In this document: positions 26,806-35,228 of the stretch, piece by piece
Layout of the letters: each line of letters starts with the position of its first letter
How positions within the stretch are numbered: the first letter of the stretch is position 1
Assembly: GCF_021044565.1 (NCBI RefSeq)
Contig: NZ_CP087997.1
Coordinates: forward strand, 558,001-622,000
DNA length: 64,000 bases
Reading direction: 5' to 3'
DNA from: Subtercola endophyticus
Lineage (GTDB): Bacteria; Actinomycetota; Actinomycetes; Actinomycetales; Microbacteriaceae
Notes under the pieces: generated by a model
Databases searched by the model: none
What the model was told of the DNA's origin: nothing
Seen by the model: only the letters and a program-made list of their open reading frames with translations
Translations under genes and position numbers: made by a program

Positions 26806-27741
26806 CTAAGCGACGCCCTGCGCCACCTCCTGCCGCGCCCGCACGGAGGCCGCACGCACCGCGCCGATGCTCGCCGCAATCACCAGCACGATCGCCACAC
26901 CCTCCACCCAGGTCAGCTGCTGCCCCAGAATCACGAGCCCGGCCAGCGCCGCGATCGCCGGCGCGAGGCTCATCAAAATCGAGAACGCCGCCTCCGGCAG
27001 CCGGCGCAGGGCGATCAGCTCGAACGCATACGGAATCGTCGACGACAGCACGGCCACGGCCAACCCGAGCAGCAGCGCGGACGGCTGGATGATCGATCCC
27101 CCCGCCGAGCCGACCCCGAACGGCAGCGATACCACCGCCGCGACCGCCATCGCGAGGGCGATTCCATCGAGCTTTGCGAACCGCCGCCCCGACCTCGACG
27201 ACAGCAGAATGTAGCCGGCCCACGCGGCGCCGGCGCCAGCAGCGAACGCGACGCCGACGGGGTCGAGAGCATCCGCACCGCCCTGACTCAGCAGCACCAC
27301 GCCGGCGAACGCGAGCACCGCCCAGAGCCAGCTCGACGCACGTCGGCTCACTGCGACCGACAAGACCAGCGGACCCAGAACCTCGATTGTGACGGTCGTT
27401 CCGAGCGGCAGCCTGGCGAGCGCTTCATAGAACAGCATGTTCATCGTGGCGAGTACGACGCCGAACCCCACCACGGTCATCCAGTCGCCGCGCGAGTGCC
27501 CGCGCAGTTTCGGGCGGGCGATGATGAGCAGGATGATCGCCGAGAACACCAGACGCAGCGTGACCATGCCAAGCGCTCCGACCAGCGGAAACAGCACAAC
27601 AGCGAACGAGGCGCCCACCTCTTGGCAGGCGAGCCCGGCGATGACGATGCCGACCGGCCAGAGCGTCGCGGGGCCGCGTGGCGCGGCACCGCCCGAGCGT
27701 GCGGGCGGAGAGCCGGCGGCGGGGGAGGTGGGGGCGGTCAC
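26806..27741 (-). CDS. EamA-family transporter (RhtA-like)
   Basis: Drug/metabolite-superfamily exporter with ten predicted membrane helices in two EamA halves. The first half includes GIVIAGLACQEVGASFAVVL and TVTIEVLGPLVL; the second includes STIPYAFELIALRRLP and ILMSLAPAIAALAGLVILGQ, segments typical of RhtA-type threonine/homoserine exporters. Length is 311 residues with a short Pro/Ala-rich N-terminus. Starts at GTG 27741. Substrate is inferred from the family only. It converges with the beta-helix gene. Confidence 0.85.
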   Translation of the reverse strand: MTAPTSPAAGSPPARSGGAAPRGPATLWPVGIVIAGLACQEVGASFAVVLFPLVGALGMVTLRLVFSAIILLIIARPKLRGHSRGDWMTVVGFGVVLATMNMLFYEALARLPLGTTVTIEVLGPLVLSVAVSRRASSWLWAVLAFAGVVLLSQGGADALDPVGVAFAAGAGAAWAGYILLSSRSGRRFAKLDGIALAMAVAAVVSLPFGVGSAGGSIIQPSALLLGLAVAVLSSTIPYAFELIALRRLPEAAFSILMSLAPAIAALAGLVILGQQLTWVEGVAIVLVIAASIGAVRAASVRARQEVAQGVA

Positions 27742-27784
27742 CCGTCAACGCTACCCGTCACTCGCTCGACCTTTTTTCGAAGCG

Positions 27785-27812
27785 TGTCGATTTCTGCTCG
27801 CGCTGTTCGACC
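27785..27812 (+). promoter_or_regulatory. Putative ECF42-type promoter of the DGPF-sigma operon
   Basis: TGTCGA (27785-27790) and CGACC (27808-27812) are separated by 17 bp. ECF42 sigma factors are reported to recognise TGTCGA at -35 and a CGA-type -10, so this suggests autoregulation of the two genes downstream. The first start codon is about 60 bp further on. Confidence 0.5.
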
Positions 27813-27872
27813 TGTAGATGAGAAGGTCGACTGGCGACCTTGCAGCACTGAAACAGAAAGACAGGAAGCACC

Positions 27873-28292
27873 ATGCCGAAGTACATGCTGATCTGGCGAG
27901 CAACCGACGAATCGCTTGCAGCGATGATGAACACCGATTTCGCCGAGATGGTCGATTCGATCGGGCGCTTCAACGACGAACTGATCCGGGCGGGCGTGCT
28001 GCTCGCCGCGGAAGGCCTCGACGACCCGAATGAGGGCGTCGTTGTCGACTTCAGCGGTGAGATCCCGGTGGTGACCGACGGGCCGTACGGCGAGACGAAA
28101 GAGCTGTTCAACGGCTATTACGTGCTCGACGTCGCTTCGATTCAGGAGGCCGTCGAGTGGGCCAAGCGGGCGCCGATGGTGAGCGGGAGCAAAACCGAGA
28201 TCCGCCGGGTGACGCAGATCGACGAATTTCCGCAAGACAACGAATGGGTGCAGAAGGAGCGCGCCTGGCGTGAGCAGACCGGGCAGCTCTGA
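27873..28292 (+). CDS. DGPF / YCII-related domain protein
   Basis: A 139-residue protein with the DGPF motif present as VTDGPYGETKELFNGYYVLD. The start MPKYMLIWRATDES is the usual one, with GGAAG ahead of the ATG. Such proteins are encoded next to ECF42 sigma factors throughout bacteria. They were first thought to be sensors or anti-sigma factors; work in Streptomyces pointed instead to the sigma factor's own C-terminal domain for control. The gene overlaps the sigma factor gene by 23 bp. Confidence 0.88.
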   Translation: MPKYMLIWRATDESLAAMMNTDFAEMVDSIGRFNDELIRAGVLLAAEGLDDPNEGVVVDFSGEIPVVTDGPYGETKELFNGYYVLDVASIQEAVEWAKRAPMVSGSKTEIRRVTQIDEFPQDNEWVQKERAWREQTGQL

Positions 28293-29535
28293 CGCTCGCA
28301 GTGCCGTAGAGGCGGTGTGGCGCAGGGAATCTGCGCGCATCGTCGGGGCACTGGCGCGTTATACGGGAGACTTCTCGCTCGCCGAAGATCTTGCCCAGGA
28401 GGCGGTCGCCGAAGCGCTCGTCTCCTGGGCCGTCGACGGTGTTCCGGCCGAACCCACCGGCTGGCTGCTCACGACGGGCCGGCGCCGCGCCATCGACGCC
28501 TTTCGCCGCCGTGGCGCGCGTGACGAGAGATACGCTTTGCTCGCGCGCGGCCTCGACGAGGCCACGCCGGGGCCCGACGCGCTCTTCGACCCCCACGCAA
28601 TCGATGACGACGTGCTCGCCCTCATGTTCGTGTCGTGTCACCCGTTGCTCTCGAAAGAGGCGCGCATCGCGCTCACACTCCGGATGATCGGCGGGCTCAC
28701 CACCGAAGAGATCGCTCAAGCGTTTCTGGTGCCGGTGGCCACGATCCAGGCGCGCATCACCCGCGCCAAGAAGACTCTGTCTGCGGCGCGAGTGCCCTTC
28801 GCTGTGCCCGAGCCCGACGAACGCCCCGCGCGCCTCGGATCGGTGTTGCACGTGGTCTACCTCATCTTCACCGAGGGATCATCGGCTTCGAGCGGCAGCG
28901 ACGTGATGCGCGCCGACCTGGCGGCCGAGGCGCGGCGTCTGGCCCGTTCGCTCGTCGCGCTGCAGCCCGAGCCCGAGGTGTTCGGGCTGCTCGCTCTGCT
29001 CGAACTCACCGCGGCACGGTTTCCGGCGCGGCAGGGCGACGATGGACGCGTTATTCTCCTCGAAGACCAAGACAGGCGGCTGTGGGATCACGCCGCAATC
29101 CGGCGCGGGCAGGCCGCTCTCGCCCATGCCGTCGCCGCCGGCCGAGGGCTGGGCGCCTACGGCCTACAGGCCTCGATCGCCGAGTGCCACGCCGTCGCGC
29201 CCTCGGTGGCCGAGACAGATTGGCAGCGCATCGTCGTTCTCTATGAGGCTCTCGGCCACCTCTCGCCGTCACCGATCATCGACCTCAACCGCGCTGTGGC
29301 CGTGGCGATGGCGTCGGGGCCTGCGGATGCACTCGCTATCGTCGATGAGCTGGTTGTGCGCGGCGAACTGGGTGGATCGCACCTGCTTCCCGCCGTGCGG
29401 GGAGAGCTGCTGTGGCGACTCGGGCGCACACTCGAGGCACGCGCGGAATGGGCGCGTGCCGTGGAGTTGTGCGGCAACGCCGCCGAGCGCGCGGTGCTGG
29501 AGCAGAAGATCGCGGGAGCAGACGCCGCCGTGTAA
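28270..29535 (+). CDS. ECF42-group RNA polymerase sigma factor with C-terminal helical extension
   Basis: A 421-residue sigma factor. Region 2 is seen in RYTGDFSLAEDLAQEAVAEAL and DGVPAEPTGWLLTTGRRRAIDAFRR; region 4 in LTLRMIGGLTTEEIAQAFLVPVATIQARITRAKK. From about residue 175 to the end is the large helical (TPR-like) domain of this group, with YLIFTEG, the segment LNRAVAVAMASGP, and repeated Ala/Leu helices ending near LWRLGRTLEARAEWARAVEL. The GTG start lies inside the DGPF gene. No separate anti-sigma gene is adjacent, as expected for the group. Confidence 0.9.
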   Translation: MSRPGSSDARSAVEAVWRRESARIVGALARYTGDFSLAEDLAQEAVAEALVSWAVDGVPAEPTGWLLTTGRRRAIDAFRRRGARDERYALLARGLDEATPGPDALFDPHAIDDDVLALMFVSCHPLLSKEARIALTLRMIGGLTTEEIAQAFLVPVATIQARITRAKKTLSAARVPFAVPEPDERPARLGSVLHVVYLIFTEGSSASSGSDVMRADLAAEARRLARSLVALQPEPEVFGLLALLELTAARFPARQGDDGRVILLEDQDRRLWDHAAIRRGQAALAHAVAAGRGLGAYGLQASIAECHAVAPSVAETDWQRIVVLYEALGHLSPSPIIDLNRAVAVAMASGPADALAIVDELVVRGELGGSHLLPAVRGELLWRLGRTLEARAEWARAVELCGNAAERAVLEQKIAGADAAV

Positions 29536-29623
29536 GTGCCGCCGCGCGCCGCAGGCTAAGGCCAGTGCGCGTCCGGTTGCGGCTGACGGCGTCGGGTGTC
29601 GGGTGTCGGGGTCGTTCGACTAG

Positions 29624-30988
29624 TCAGTCGGCGAAGGGGGAGTCTGCCGGTTCGGCGTCGAGCTCGAGGTCGGGGTCGCTGCGGGCACGGGCGCCGCTGC
29701 TGTCGGCGTCGCGGCGGGTATGGGCGCCGGTGCCGGTGCCGCCGCTGGTGTGGGCGTCGGTCGTACCGGTGCCGCCATTCGCCCCAGGCTCGCCCCGGGC
29801 ATCCGTCGCCTGCCGGTATGCCCGTGACCGCTGGGCCACCAGCACCGACGCCACCACGATCGACACCGCCGAGCCCAACAGCACGGCCAGCGTGCCCTCG
29901 TCGATCACCTCGTCGAAGCCCTTGAACGCCAGTTCGTTCATCAAGAGCGAGACCGTGAATCCGATGCCGCCGAGCCCGCCGATCATCACCAGATCGGGCA
30001 ACGACAGCACGCTCGACGCAGGCGCGCGCTTGCCCACGAATCGGCTGCCGAGCCAGCCCGCCACGGTGATACCGACCAGTTTGCCGACCGGCAGCGCCAC
30101 CAGAATGCCCCAGAACGCCGGGCTCAACTCGCCGATTCCGACCGACGGAATCGCCACCAGCGCCGCCGAGAACGCGAACAGCGGCAGCACGATCGCGTTC
30201 GACCACGGCTGCAGCGCGTGGGCGGTGCGTGCGGCCGGCTTCGCCGACATCACGAGCCCGAGCGCGACGCCGGCGATCGTGGCGTGAATGCCTGATTGGT
30301 AGGTCAGATCCCAGGTAAGAAGTGCGATCAGCACCATTACGATGCCGATGGCGATGCGAACGCCACGGTGGGTGAGGGCACCGGATGCCCCCTCCCGCCG
30401 ACCTCGGCCGAGCATCCAGCTCAGCACACCGAACACCGCGACACAGACCGCCGCCGACAGCAGCGCGGGCACATTGAGCGACGTCGTGAAGAACACGGCG
30501 ATGATCAGAATGGCCACCAGGTCGTCGAGAACCGCAAGGGCGAGCAGAAAGACCCGTACCTTCGTGGGTAAGGCGCGACCGAAGATGGCAAGCACACCCA
30601 GGGCGAAGGCGATGTCGGTGGCGGTCGGAATCGGCCAGCCGTCGGCGTACGGGCTACCCAGGTTGAAGAGCAGAAACACCCCGGCCGGCACGACGACGCC
30701 GCCGAGTGCGGCGATCGCCGGCAGCAGTGCCTTCGCCGGCGTGTTCAGCGACCCGGCGACCAGCTCGTGCTTGAGTTCGACGGCCACGATGAAGAAGAAA
30801 ACCGCGAGAAGCCCGTCACTCGTCCAGTGTTCGACCGAGAGATCGAGGTTGATCGAGGCGAAGCCGATGTGTGCGGCGTTGATCTGCAGCAGCTCTGCGC
30901 CGATGCCCGTGTTCGCGAGCACCAGACCGAGCGCAGCAGCCACCAGCAAGATGGCTGCCGCGTTGCGCTCGGATCGCAGAAAGTTCAT
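29624..30988 (-). CDS. nhaA: Na+/H+ antiporter NhaA
   Basis: Electrogenic sodium/proton exchanger of the inner membrane with about twelve helices. Visible are TATDIAFALGVLAIFG and the paired aspartates in LAVLDDLVAILIIAV that bind Na+/H+. Residues 1-390 match the usual length; the last 60 residues form a hydrophilic Gly/Thr/Asp-rich tail. It is divergent from mazG (153-bp gap) and converges with the sigma factor gene; a short GTCGGGT repeat stands in that 88-bp gap. Confidence 0.94.
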   Translation of the reverse strand: MNFLRSERNAAAILLVAAALGLVLANTGIGAELLQINAAHIGFASINLDLSVEHWTSDGLLAVFFFIVAVELKHELVAGSLNTPAKALLPAIAALGGVVVPAGVFLLFNLGSPYADGWPIPTATDIAFALGVLAIFGRALPTKVRVFLLALAVLDDLVAILIIAVFFTTSLNVPALLSAAVCVAVFGVLSWMLGRGRREGASGALTHRGVRIAIGIVMVLIALLTWDLTYQSGIHATIAGVALGLVMSAKPAARTAHALQPWSNAIVLPLFAFSAALVAIPSVGIGELSPAFWGILVALPVGKLVGITVAGWLGSRFVGKRAPASSVLSLPDLVMIGGLGGIGFTVSLLMNELAFKGFDEVIDEGTLAVLLGSAVSIVVASVLVAQRSRAYRQATDARGEPGANGGTGTTDAHTSGGTGTGAHTRRDADSSGARARSDPDLELDAEPADSPFAD

Positions 30989-31141
30989 GCGCTCATCCTC
31001 TCAGTCTCTCTGCGCACATGGTGGCAGCTACAGTCGATTGTGGAGAGAATGGCCGCTCGCCACCCTGTGGAATTCGTTTGCCTGCGCACGCCGCACGACG
31101 CCGTGACGCTCAGCTGTCGGGCCGTCTGAACTGGAGGATCT

Positions 31142-31966
31142 GTGAGCAACGAATCGAAGCTCGACGAACTGATCGCTGTCACGGCCCGTCTTCGGGCGCC
31201 GGGTGGATGCCCGTGGGACGCGGAGCAGACGCACGAGTCGCTCGTAAAGTACCTCATCGAGGAGTCGCACGAACTCATCGACGCCATCGAGACCGGCACG
31301 CGTGAAGACCTGCTCGAAGAACTCGGCGACGTGCTGTACCAGGTGCTCTTTCACGCCGATCTCGCCGCGCACACCGCGGGGGAGCAGTTCGACATTCAGG
31401 ATGTAGCCGCGCAGATGACCGCGAAGATGGTCAGCCGGCATCCCCACGTCTTCGGTGATGTGTCGCTGTCGACGGCCGACGATGTGGTGGCGATCTGGGA
31501 CGACCTCAAAGCCGTCGAGAAGCCCGGCCGCACTAGCGTTCTCGACGGGATTCCGCAGGGCATGCCGTCGCTTGCTCTCGCCGACAAGCTGCTCGGTAAA
31601 GCGCAGAAGATCGGGTTGCTCGACGCGGATGCTTCGCAGAGCATCCCGGTGTCGTCTGAAGACGAACTCGGGCCGCTGCTGCTCGCCATCGTGGCATCTG
31701 CCAAGTCGCAGGGCCTCGACGCCGAGCGTGCGCTGCGTTCGACGCTTCGTGACCTGCAGACCGAGATCCGCGAGGCCGAGTCCGAAGCGGCGGCAGGGGA
31801 TGCCCGGCAGCAGCAGCGCTCGGCCGCCCCTGCAGACGCCGCCGCCGCCGCAGACCCCGCCGCCGCCGCAGACCCCGCCGCCGCCGGCTCCGTGGCCGCC
31901 GCAGACGCCGCGGCCGCCGCAGACCCCGCCGACGCCGGCATCATCGCCTTCCCCGTCGACGACTGA
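31142..31966 (+). CDS. mazG: Nucleoside triphosphate pyrophosphohydrolase MazG
   Basis: Hydrolyses (d)NTPs to NMPs and PPi; a house-cleaning enzyme linked to oxidative damage in mycobacteria. The MazG domain shows RLRAPGGCPWDAEQTHESL, EESHELIDAIE and ELGDVLYQVLFHADLA, with the Glu/Asp metal ligands in place, within the first 110 residues. After about residue 220 there is an Ala-rich tail with AADPAAAADP repeats. GTG 31142 is used and gives the family N-terminus. The enolase gene often follows mazG in Actinomycetota but here lies 5 kb further on. Confidence 0.92.
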   Translation: MSNESKLDELIAVTARLRAPGGCPWDAEQTHESLVKYLIEESHELIDAIETGTREDLLEELGDVLYQVLFHADLAAHTAGEQFDIQDVAAQMTAKMVSRHPHVFGDVSLSTADDVVAIWDDLKAVEKPGRTSVLDGIPQGMPSLALADKLLGKAQKIGLLDADASQSIPVSSEDELGPLLLAIVASAKSQGLDAERALRSTLRDLQTEIREAESEAAAGDARQQQRSAAPADAAAAADPAAAADPAAAGSVAAADAAAAADPADAGIIAFPVDD

Positions 31967-31979
31967 CCGCGACTGAGGG

Positions 31980-32050
31980 GGAGTTTCGTCGGAGCAGAGC
32001 GCGCATCCCGACAATACGCAGACATGCAGGCTCTGCTCCGACGAAACTCC
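31980..32050. repeat. Palindromic element, 21-bp perfect inverted repeat, related to the element at 1774-1846
   Basis: The left arm at 31980-32000 starts GGAGTTTCGTCGGAGC and pairs exactly with 32030-32050. Taking the 16-bp arm as the core, the loop is 39 nt, as in the element before rsmI, and shares 23 of 39 bases with it. The outer arm differs (TTTCG versus GAACGG), but both strands of the stem changed together, so pairing is kept. It begins 13 bp after the mazG stop. Confidence 0.85.
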
Positions 32051-32134
32051 GCTCGGCTCCGACGAAACTCCGCTCGGCTCCGACGAAACTCCGCTCTGCT
32101 CCGACGAAACTCCGCCCTGCTCCGACGAAACTCC
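32030..32134. repeat. Five tandem copies of a 21-bp unit, each a possible right arm of the hairpin
   Basis: The unit ends in GCTCCGACGAAACTCC and begins GCTCGG, GCTCTG or GCCCTG. The five copies run head to tail at 32030, 32051, 32072, 32093 and 32114. Every copy is complementary to the single left arm at 31980-31995, so five alternative hairpins are possible. A broken sixth start (GCTCGGCGCG) follows. There are no spacers, so it is not a CRISPR array. Confidence 0.85.
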
Positions 32135-32207
32135 GCTCGGCGCGAAGAGGGTCGGGTTCGGGTCAGGATCGGCGGAGCATCCTGCGCCGGCCTGGCACAA
32201 TTGAGGC

Positions 32208-33482
32208 ATGGCTCAAGCAATAACCCCGCCTCGCGGCATGCGCGACTTTCTGCCCGCCGAGAAGGCGGCCCGCGAGCGTGCGCTCGGCATCATCCGCCGC
32301 TCGTACACCGCGCACGGCTTCGACGAGATCGAGACTCCCGTCATGGAAGACATCGAGCGCCTGCACTCGGGCCTCGGCGGTGACAACGAGAAGCTGAGCT
32401 TCAGCGTGCTCAAGCGCGCCATCCCCGCAGCCGAGCTGGCAGCGGCGGCAGAACAGGATGACCCGCAGAGCCTTGCCGACCTGGGGCTGCGATTCGACCT
32501 CACTGTTCCGCTCGCCCGGTTCTACGCCAGTCACCGTGGTGAGTTGCCGAGCGTGTTCCGTGCGATTCAGATCGCCCCGGTCTGGCGCGCCGAGCGCCCG
32601 CAAAAGGGCCGTTATCGCCAGTTCGTGCAGTGCGACATCGACATCATCGGCGAGCCGAGCCAGCTCGCCGAGGCCGAGATCATCACCGCCACCCTCGCCA
32701 CGCTCGACGCGCTCGGGCTCGAGGGCTGCACCATTCGTATCAACGACCGCCGGCTGCTCACCGCGATGCTCGAGGTGTTCGGATTCGCCCCCCACGAACA
32801 TCTGCAGGTCTTGATCACCGTCGACAAACTCGACAAGGTGGGCACCGACGGCGTCGTGGCCGAGTTGCGCGAACGCGGAGTCACCCCCGCCGCCGTCGAC
32901 GCCCTGGACGCTTTCTTTCACCGCGTCACCACCATGGAGTTCAACCCCTTCGGCGTGCGTGCCATCACCAAAGCGCTGCCGCACGGCGTCGATCCGGCGC
33001 TCATCGACGAGCTCGCCGCTCTCGCTGACGTGATCGACCCCGAAGTTCTCGTATTCGACCCGTTTCTCGTGCGCGGAATGGGCTACTACACCGGAACCAT
33101 CTTCGAAATCGCCCACCCCGACTTCTCGTTCTCGCTCGGCGGGGGAGGGCGCTACGACGGCATGATCGGCCGCTTTCTCGGCCAAGACGTCGCCGCCTGC
33201 GGCTTCTCCATCGGCTTCGAGCGCATCGTCGACCTCCTGCAGGCCGAGGCCTCCGGGGCGACGGATGCTCTGCTGCTGCTCCACGAACCCTCCGCCTCCC
33301 CGGCTCAGCTCGTGGGCCTCAAGACGCAACTCATCGCCGCCGGCACCCGCGTTCGCCTCGAGCGCCGCACCAAGAACACCAAAGCGCAACTGGACCGCGC
33401 CTCCGCCGCCGGCTTCACCTCCTTTGCCTTCGTCACCCCCTCCACCCACGACCTAGCCGACCTGGCCCCCAAGCCCATCTAA
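32208..33482 (+). CDS. hisS: Histidyl-tRNA synthetase
   Basis: Class II synthetase charging tRNA-His. The 424-residue product begins ITPPRGMRDFLP. Motif 2 is seen in IAPVWRAERPQKGRYRQFVQCDID; the histidine-binding segments are RGMGYYTGTIFEIAHP; motif 3 is GFSIGFERI; the anticodon-binding domain is at the C-terminus. ATG 32208 has only a weak GAGG four bases ahead, so a short leader is likely. It is preceded by the repeat cluster after mazG. Confidence 0.96.
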   Translation: MAQAITPPRGMRDFLPAEKAARERALGIIRRSYTAHGFDEIETPVMEDIERLHSGLGGDNEKLSFSVLKRAIPAAELAAAAEQDDPQSLADLGLRFDLTVPLARFYASHRGELPSVFRAIQIAPVWRAERPQKGRYRQFVQCDIDIIGEPSQLAEAEIITATLATLDALGLEGCTIRINDRRLLTAMLEVFGFAPHEHLQVLITVDKLDKVGTDGVVAELRERGVTPAAVDALDAFFHRVTTMEFNPFGVRAITKALPHGVDPALIDELAALADVIDPEVLVFDPFLVRGMGYYTGTIFEIAHPDFSFSLGGGGRYDGMIGRFLGQDVAACGFSIGFERIVDLLQAEASGATDALLLLHEPSASPAQLVGLKTQLIAAGTRVRLERRTKNTKAQLDRASAAGFTSFAFVTPSTHDLADLAPKPI

Positions 33483-33523
33483 TCCGAAGAGTCGGTTTGC
33501 GGCCGAGAGCGCTCGGTCGATGC

Positions 33524-34201
33524 TCAAGGGCCGAGAATCTTGACTTTTTGTGCTTCGAACTCAGTCTGAGTAAGGATGCCCCGATCCCTTAGCACTGCGA
33601 GTCTCTCGAGGAGCGGGGCCATTTCGGCGAGATCGTCTGCGCCCGTCTTTTTCTGAAGATCGCTAGTGAAGACGGCGGACACTTGTGGGGCAGCATTCGC
33701 CGCGTCGTCTCTCGTCGCCGGTAACTCGACGGGCCGTCCGTTCAACATAACAGTGCGATGGGGCGCGTGGATTGCCGCAGAGCCGCCCGAACTCGAACCG
33801 CGCCCCACGGTCGAAGAGGACTGCCTCATCACACCTGCAGTGCCGTTCGACACATCGCCCCACAGAATACGAAACCGTGTCGGACGCGTCGGATCGATGG
33901 AAGCAGGCAGGTCCATCCCCACCTCAGGCCAGACGGTTGTAATGAGAGAGGCCTCATATCGCGCGGAGGTCGGAGCCACGGAGGGGCCCTGAAGGATAAG
34001 GTGCATGACGACCTGGCCGGTACGTCTGCCCTCGTAGTGACCGCGGCTGTTAATTGAGATGACCCGAGCGGTACCCATAACGCCGTTGCGCAGTGGTTTG
34101 GGCCGTGCGCGGTGAGTTCCTACCGTGACCGCCCACCAGAACAGCAGAACAATGCCGACGGGGATCCATACCCACCACGGAATCTGTTCAAGGACCGACA
34201 C
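33524..34201 (-). CDS. Membrane-anchored protein with C-terminal SHOCT domain (copy 1)
   Basis: About 225 residues: one N-terminal membrane helix (IPWWVWIPVGIVLLFWWAVTVG), a soluble middle part beginning VMGTARVISINSRG, a low-complexity Ser/Gly stretch, and a C-terminal SHOCT domain (LERLAVLRDRGILTQTEFEAQKVKIL). SHOCT is a short oligomerisation/targeting domain without enzymatic function. The GTG start lies 3 bp after the stop of a paralogue with the same layout, so they form one operon. It converges with hisS. Confidence 0.78.
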   Translation of the reverse strand: MSVLEQIPWWVWIPVGIVLLFWWAVTVGTHRARPKPLRNGVMGTARVISINSRGHYEGRRTGQVVMHLILQGPSVAPTSARYEASLITTVWPEVGMDLPASIDPTRPTRFRILWGDVSNGTAGVMRQSSSTVGRGSSSGGSAAIHAPHRTVMLNGRPVELPATRDDAANAAPQVSAVFTSDLQKKTGADDLAEMAPLLERLAVLRDRGILTQTEFEAQKVKILGP

Positions 34202-34204
34202 CGC

Positions 34205-34765
34205 TCAGCCTTTGCTTTGCGTCGAATTGAGGATGTGTTCTTTCTGTTCGGCATATTCCGCTTCGCTCACTTCGCCGCGATCACGCAGAGCGGCGAGCTG
34301 TTCGAGTGATGCCACGACTATCCCTGCTGGCGAGTTCGGGTTCGTGATGGGCTCGGTCGCCGCGACGGCCACACCGCGCATACGCTGCTGAAGCTCGTAA
34401 GCCCGCTTTCGGGCGAGTTCAGCAGGATCAGGAATCGCGTCCCAGTCGATCACGACGTCATGGATCTTCTTAGGATCGAATACACAGGGCAACTCCATTC
34501 CTGGTTGTGGCCATGTGTGGGTGAAGATCGACTGTTCGTATAACACTGCGGTTGGCTGGATGCCCGGCCCACTGACGACGAGGTTCATCGTGCAGAAGCC
34601 TTGGGGGCTGTCGGCCAATCGATCTCTCGTGTCGACTGACACGACGTGCGCGCTGCCGATGACTCCATGACGAACGGAGGAGGGTCGACGACGCCTAATG
34701 GAGGTGATGATGCCGAGCACGGTCAGGGCGGGAAGCACGAAGCTGAGAACGTCGGTGAGAATCAA
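34205..34765 (-). CDS. Membrane-anchored protein with C-terminal SHOCT domain (copy 2)
   Basis: Paralogue of the downstream gene: membrane helix (LSFVLPALTVLGIITSI), a similar middle part (VIGSAHVVSVDTRD matches VMGTARVISINSRG of copy 1; HTWPQPGMELPCVFDP matches TVWPEVGMDLPASIDP), and a SHOCT end (LEQLAALRDRGEVSEAEYAEQKEHIL). TTG 34765 is preferred over ATG 34837, because AAAGG stands eight bases ahead and the membrane helix then begins at once as in copy 1. Function unknown. Confidence 0.75.
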   Translation of the reverse strand: MILTDVLSFVLPALTVLGIITSIRRRRPSSVRHGVIGSAHVVSVDTRDRLADSPQGFCTMNLVVSGPGIQPTAVLYEQSIFTHTWPQPGMELPCVFDPKKIHDVVIDWDAIPDPAELARKRAYELQQRMRGVAVAATEPITNPNSPAGIVVASLEQLAALRDRGEVSEAEYAEQKEHILNSTQSKG

Positions 34766-34796
34766 GTTGTTTTGCCTTTCGCTAATCTGTCTTGCA

Positions 34797-35072
34797 TCAG
34801 ATCGAGAGCTTGTCCGTCTGCTCCACGAACTCAACATCGTTGAGAAAGCCGCGGTCGTGCAGCATCGTGAGCGCCTTGAACCCGTAGGGAGATGGCGCGT
34901 AGGCAGCTACCGGGCTTGATGTTCCGGTGCAGCCGCCCGCTGCTCGCGTCAGCGTTCCCGTCGGATGGGCCAAGCGACCAGTTGGTGGAGCCGCTAGAGC
35001 TGACGATGAGCAACCGCGCACCATCAACGCGTGCCCGAGCGCCCACTCGCCGAGCGGCTGATGAAGTAACAT
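34797..35072 (-). pseudogene. Degenerate third SHOCT copy
   Basis: The last 30 codons read FKALTMLHDRGFLNDVEFVEQTDKL, recognisably a SHOCT domain. The preceding 60 codons are low-complexity and show neither the membrane helix nor the middle domain of the two paralogues. It ends 31 bp before copy 2, in the same direction. The likely history is tandem duplication followed by loss of the N-terminal part; a short functional SHOCT-only protein is possible. Confidence 0.45.
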
Positions 35073-35192
35073 GACGTGGCTCCTGAAGTCGAAGAGCGCG
35101 GTGTCGAGTGATCAGCGGCCCATAAGCCGAGAATACATCACTAGCGAGCAAACCTCGAGAAACTCGCCTGAGTATGCGCTGAGCGAACGGTT

Positions 35193-35221
35193 TTGGAATA
35201 TACATAGTTCGGCTATACAAT
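35193..35221 (+). promoter_or_regulatory. Promoter and probable operator of the marR-MFS operon
   Basis: TTGGAA (35193-35198) and TACAAT (35216-35221) with a 17-bp spacer make a near-consensus sigma-70 type promoter. The GTG of marR is only seven bases past the -10, so the transcript should be leaderless. The spacer holds ATAG-TTCGG-CTAT (35204-35216), a small palindrome overlapping the -10, a good place for MarR autorepression. Confidence 0.6.
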
Positions 35222-35228
35222 AAATCAA

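Noticed and set aside
32030..32134. CRISPR array
   Set aside because: The 21-bp units are contiguous without spacers and are complementary to a nearby arm; no cas genes are present.
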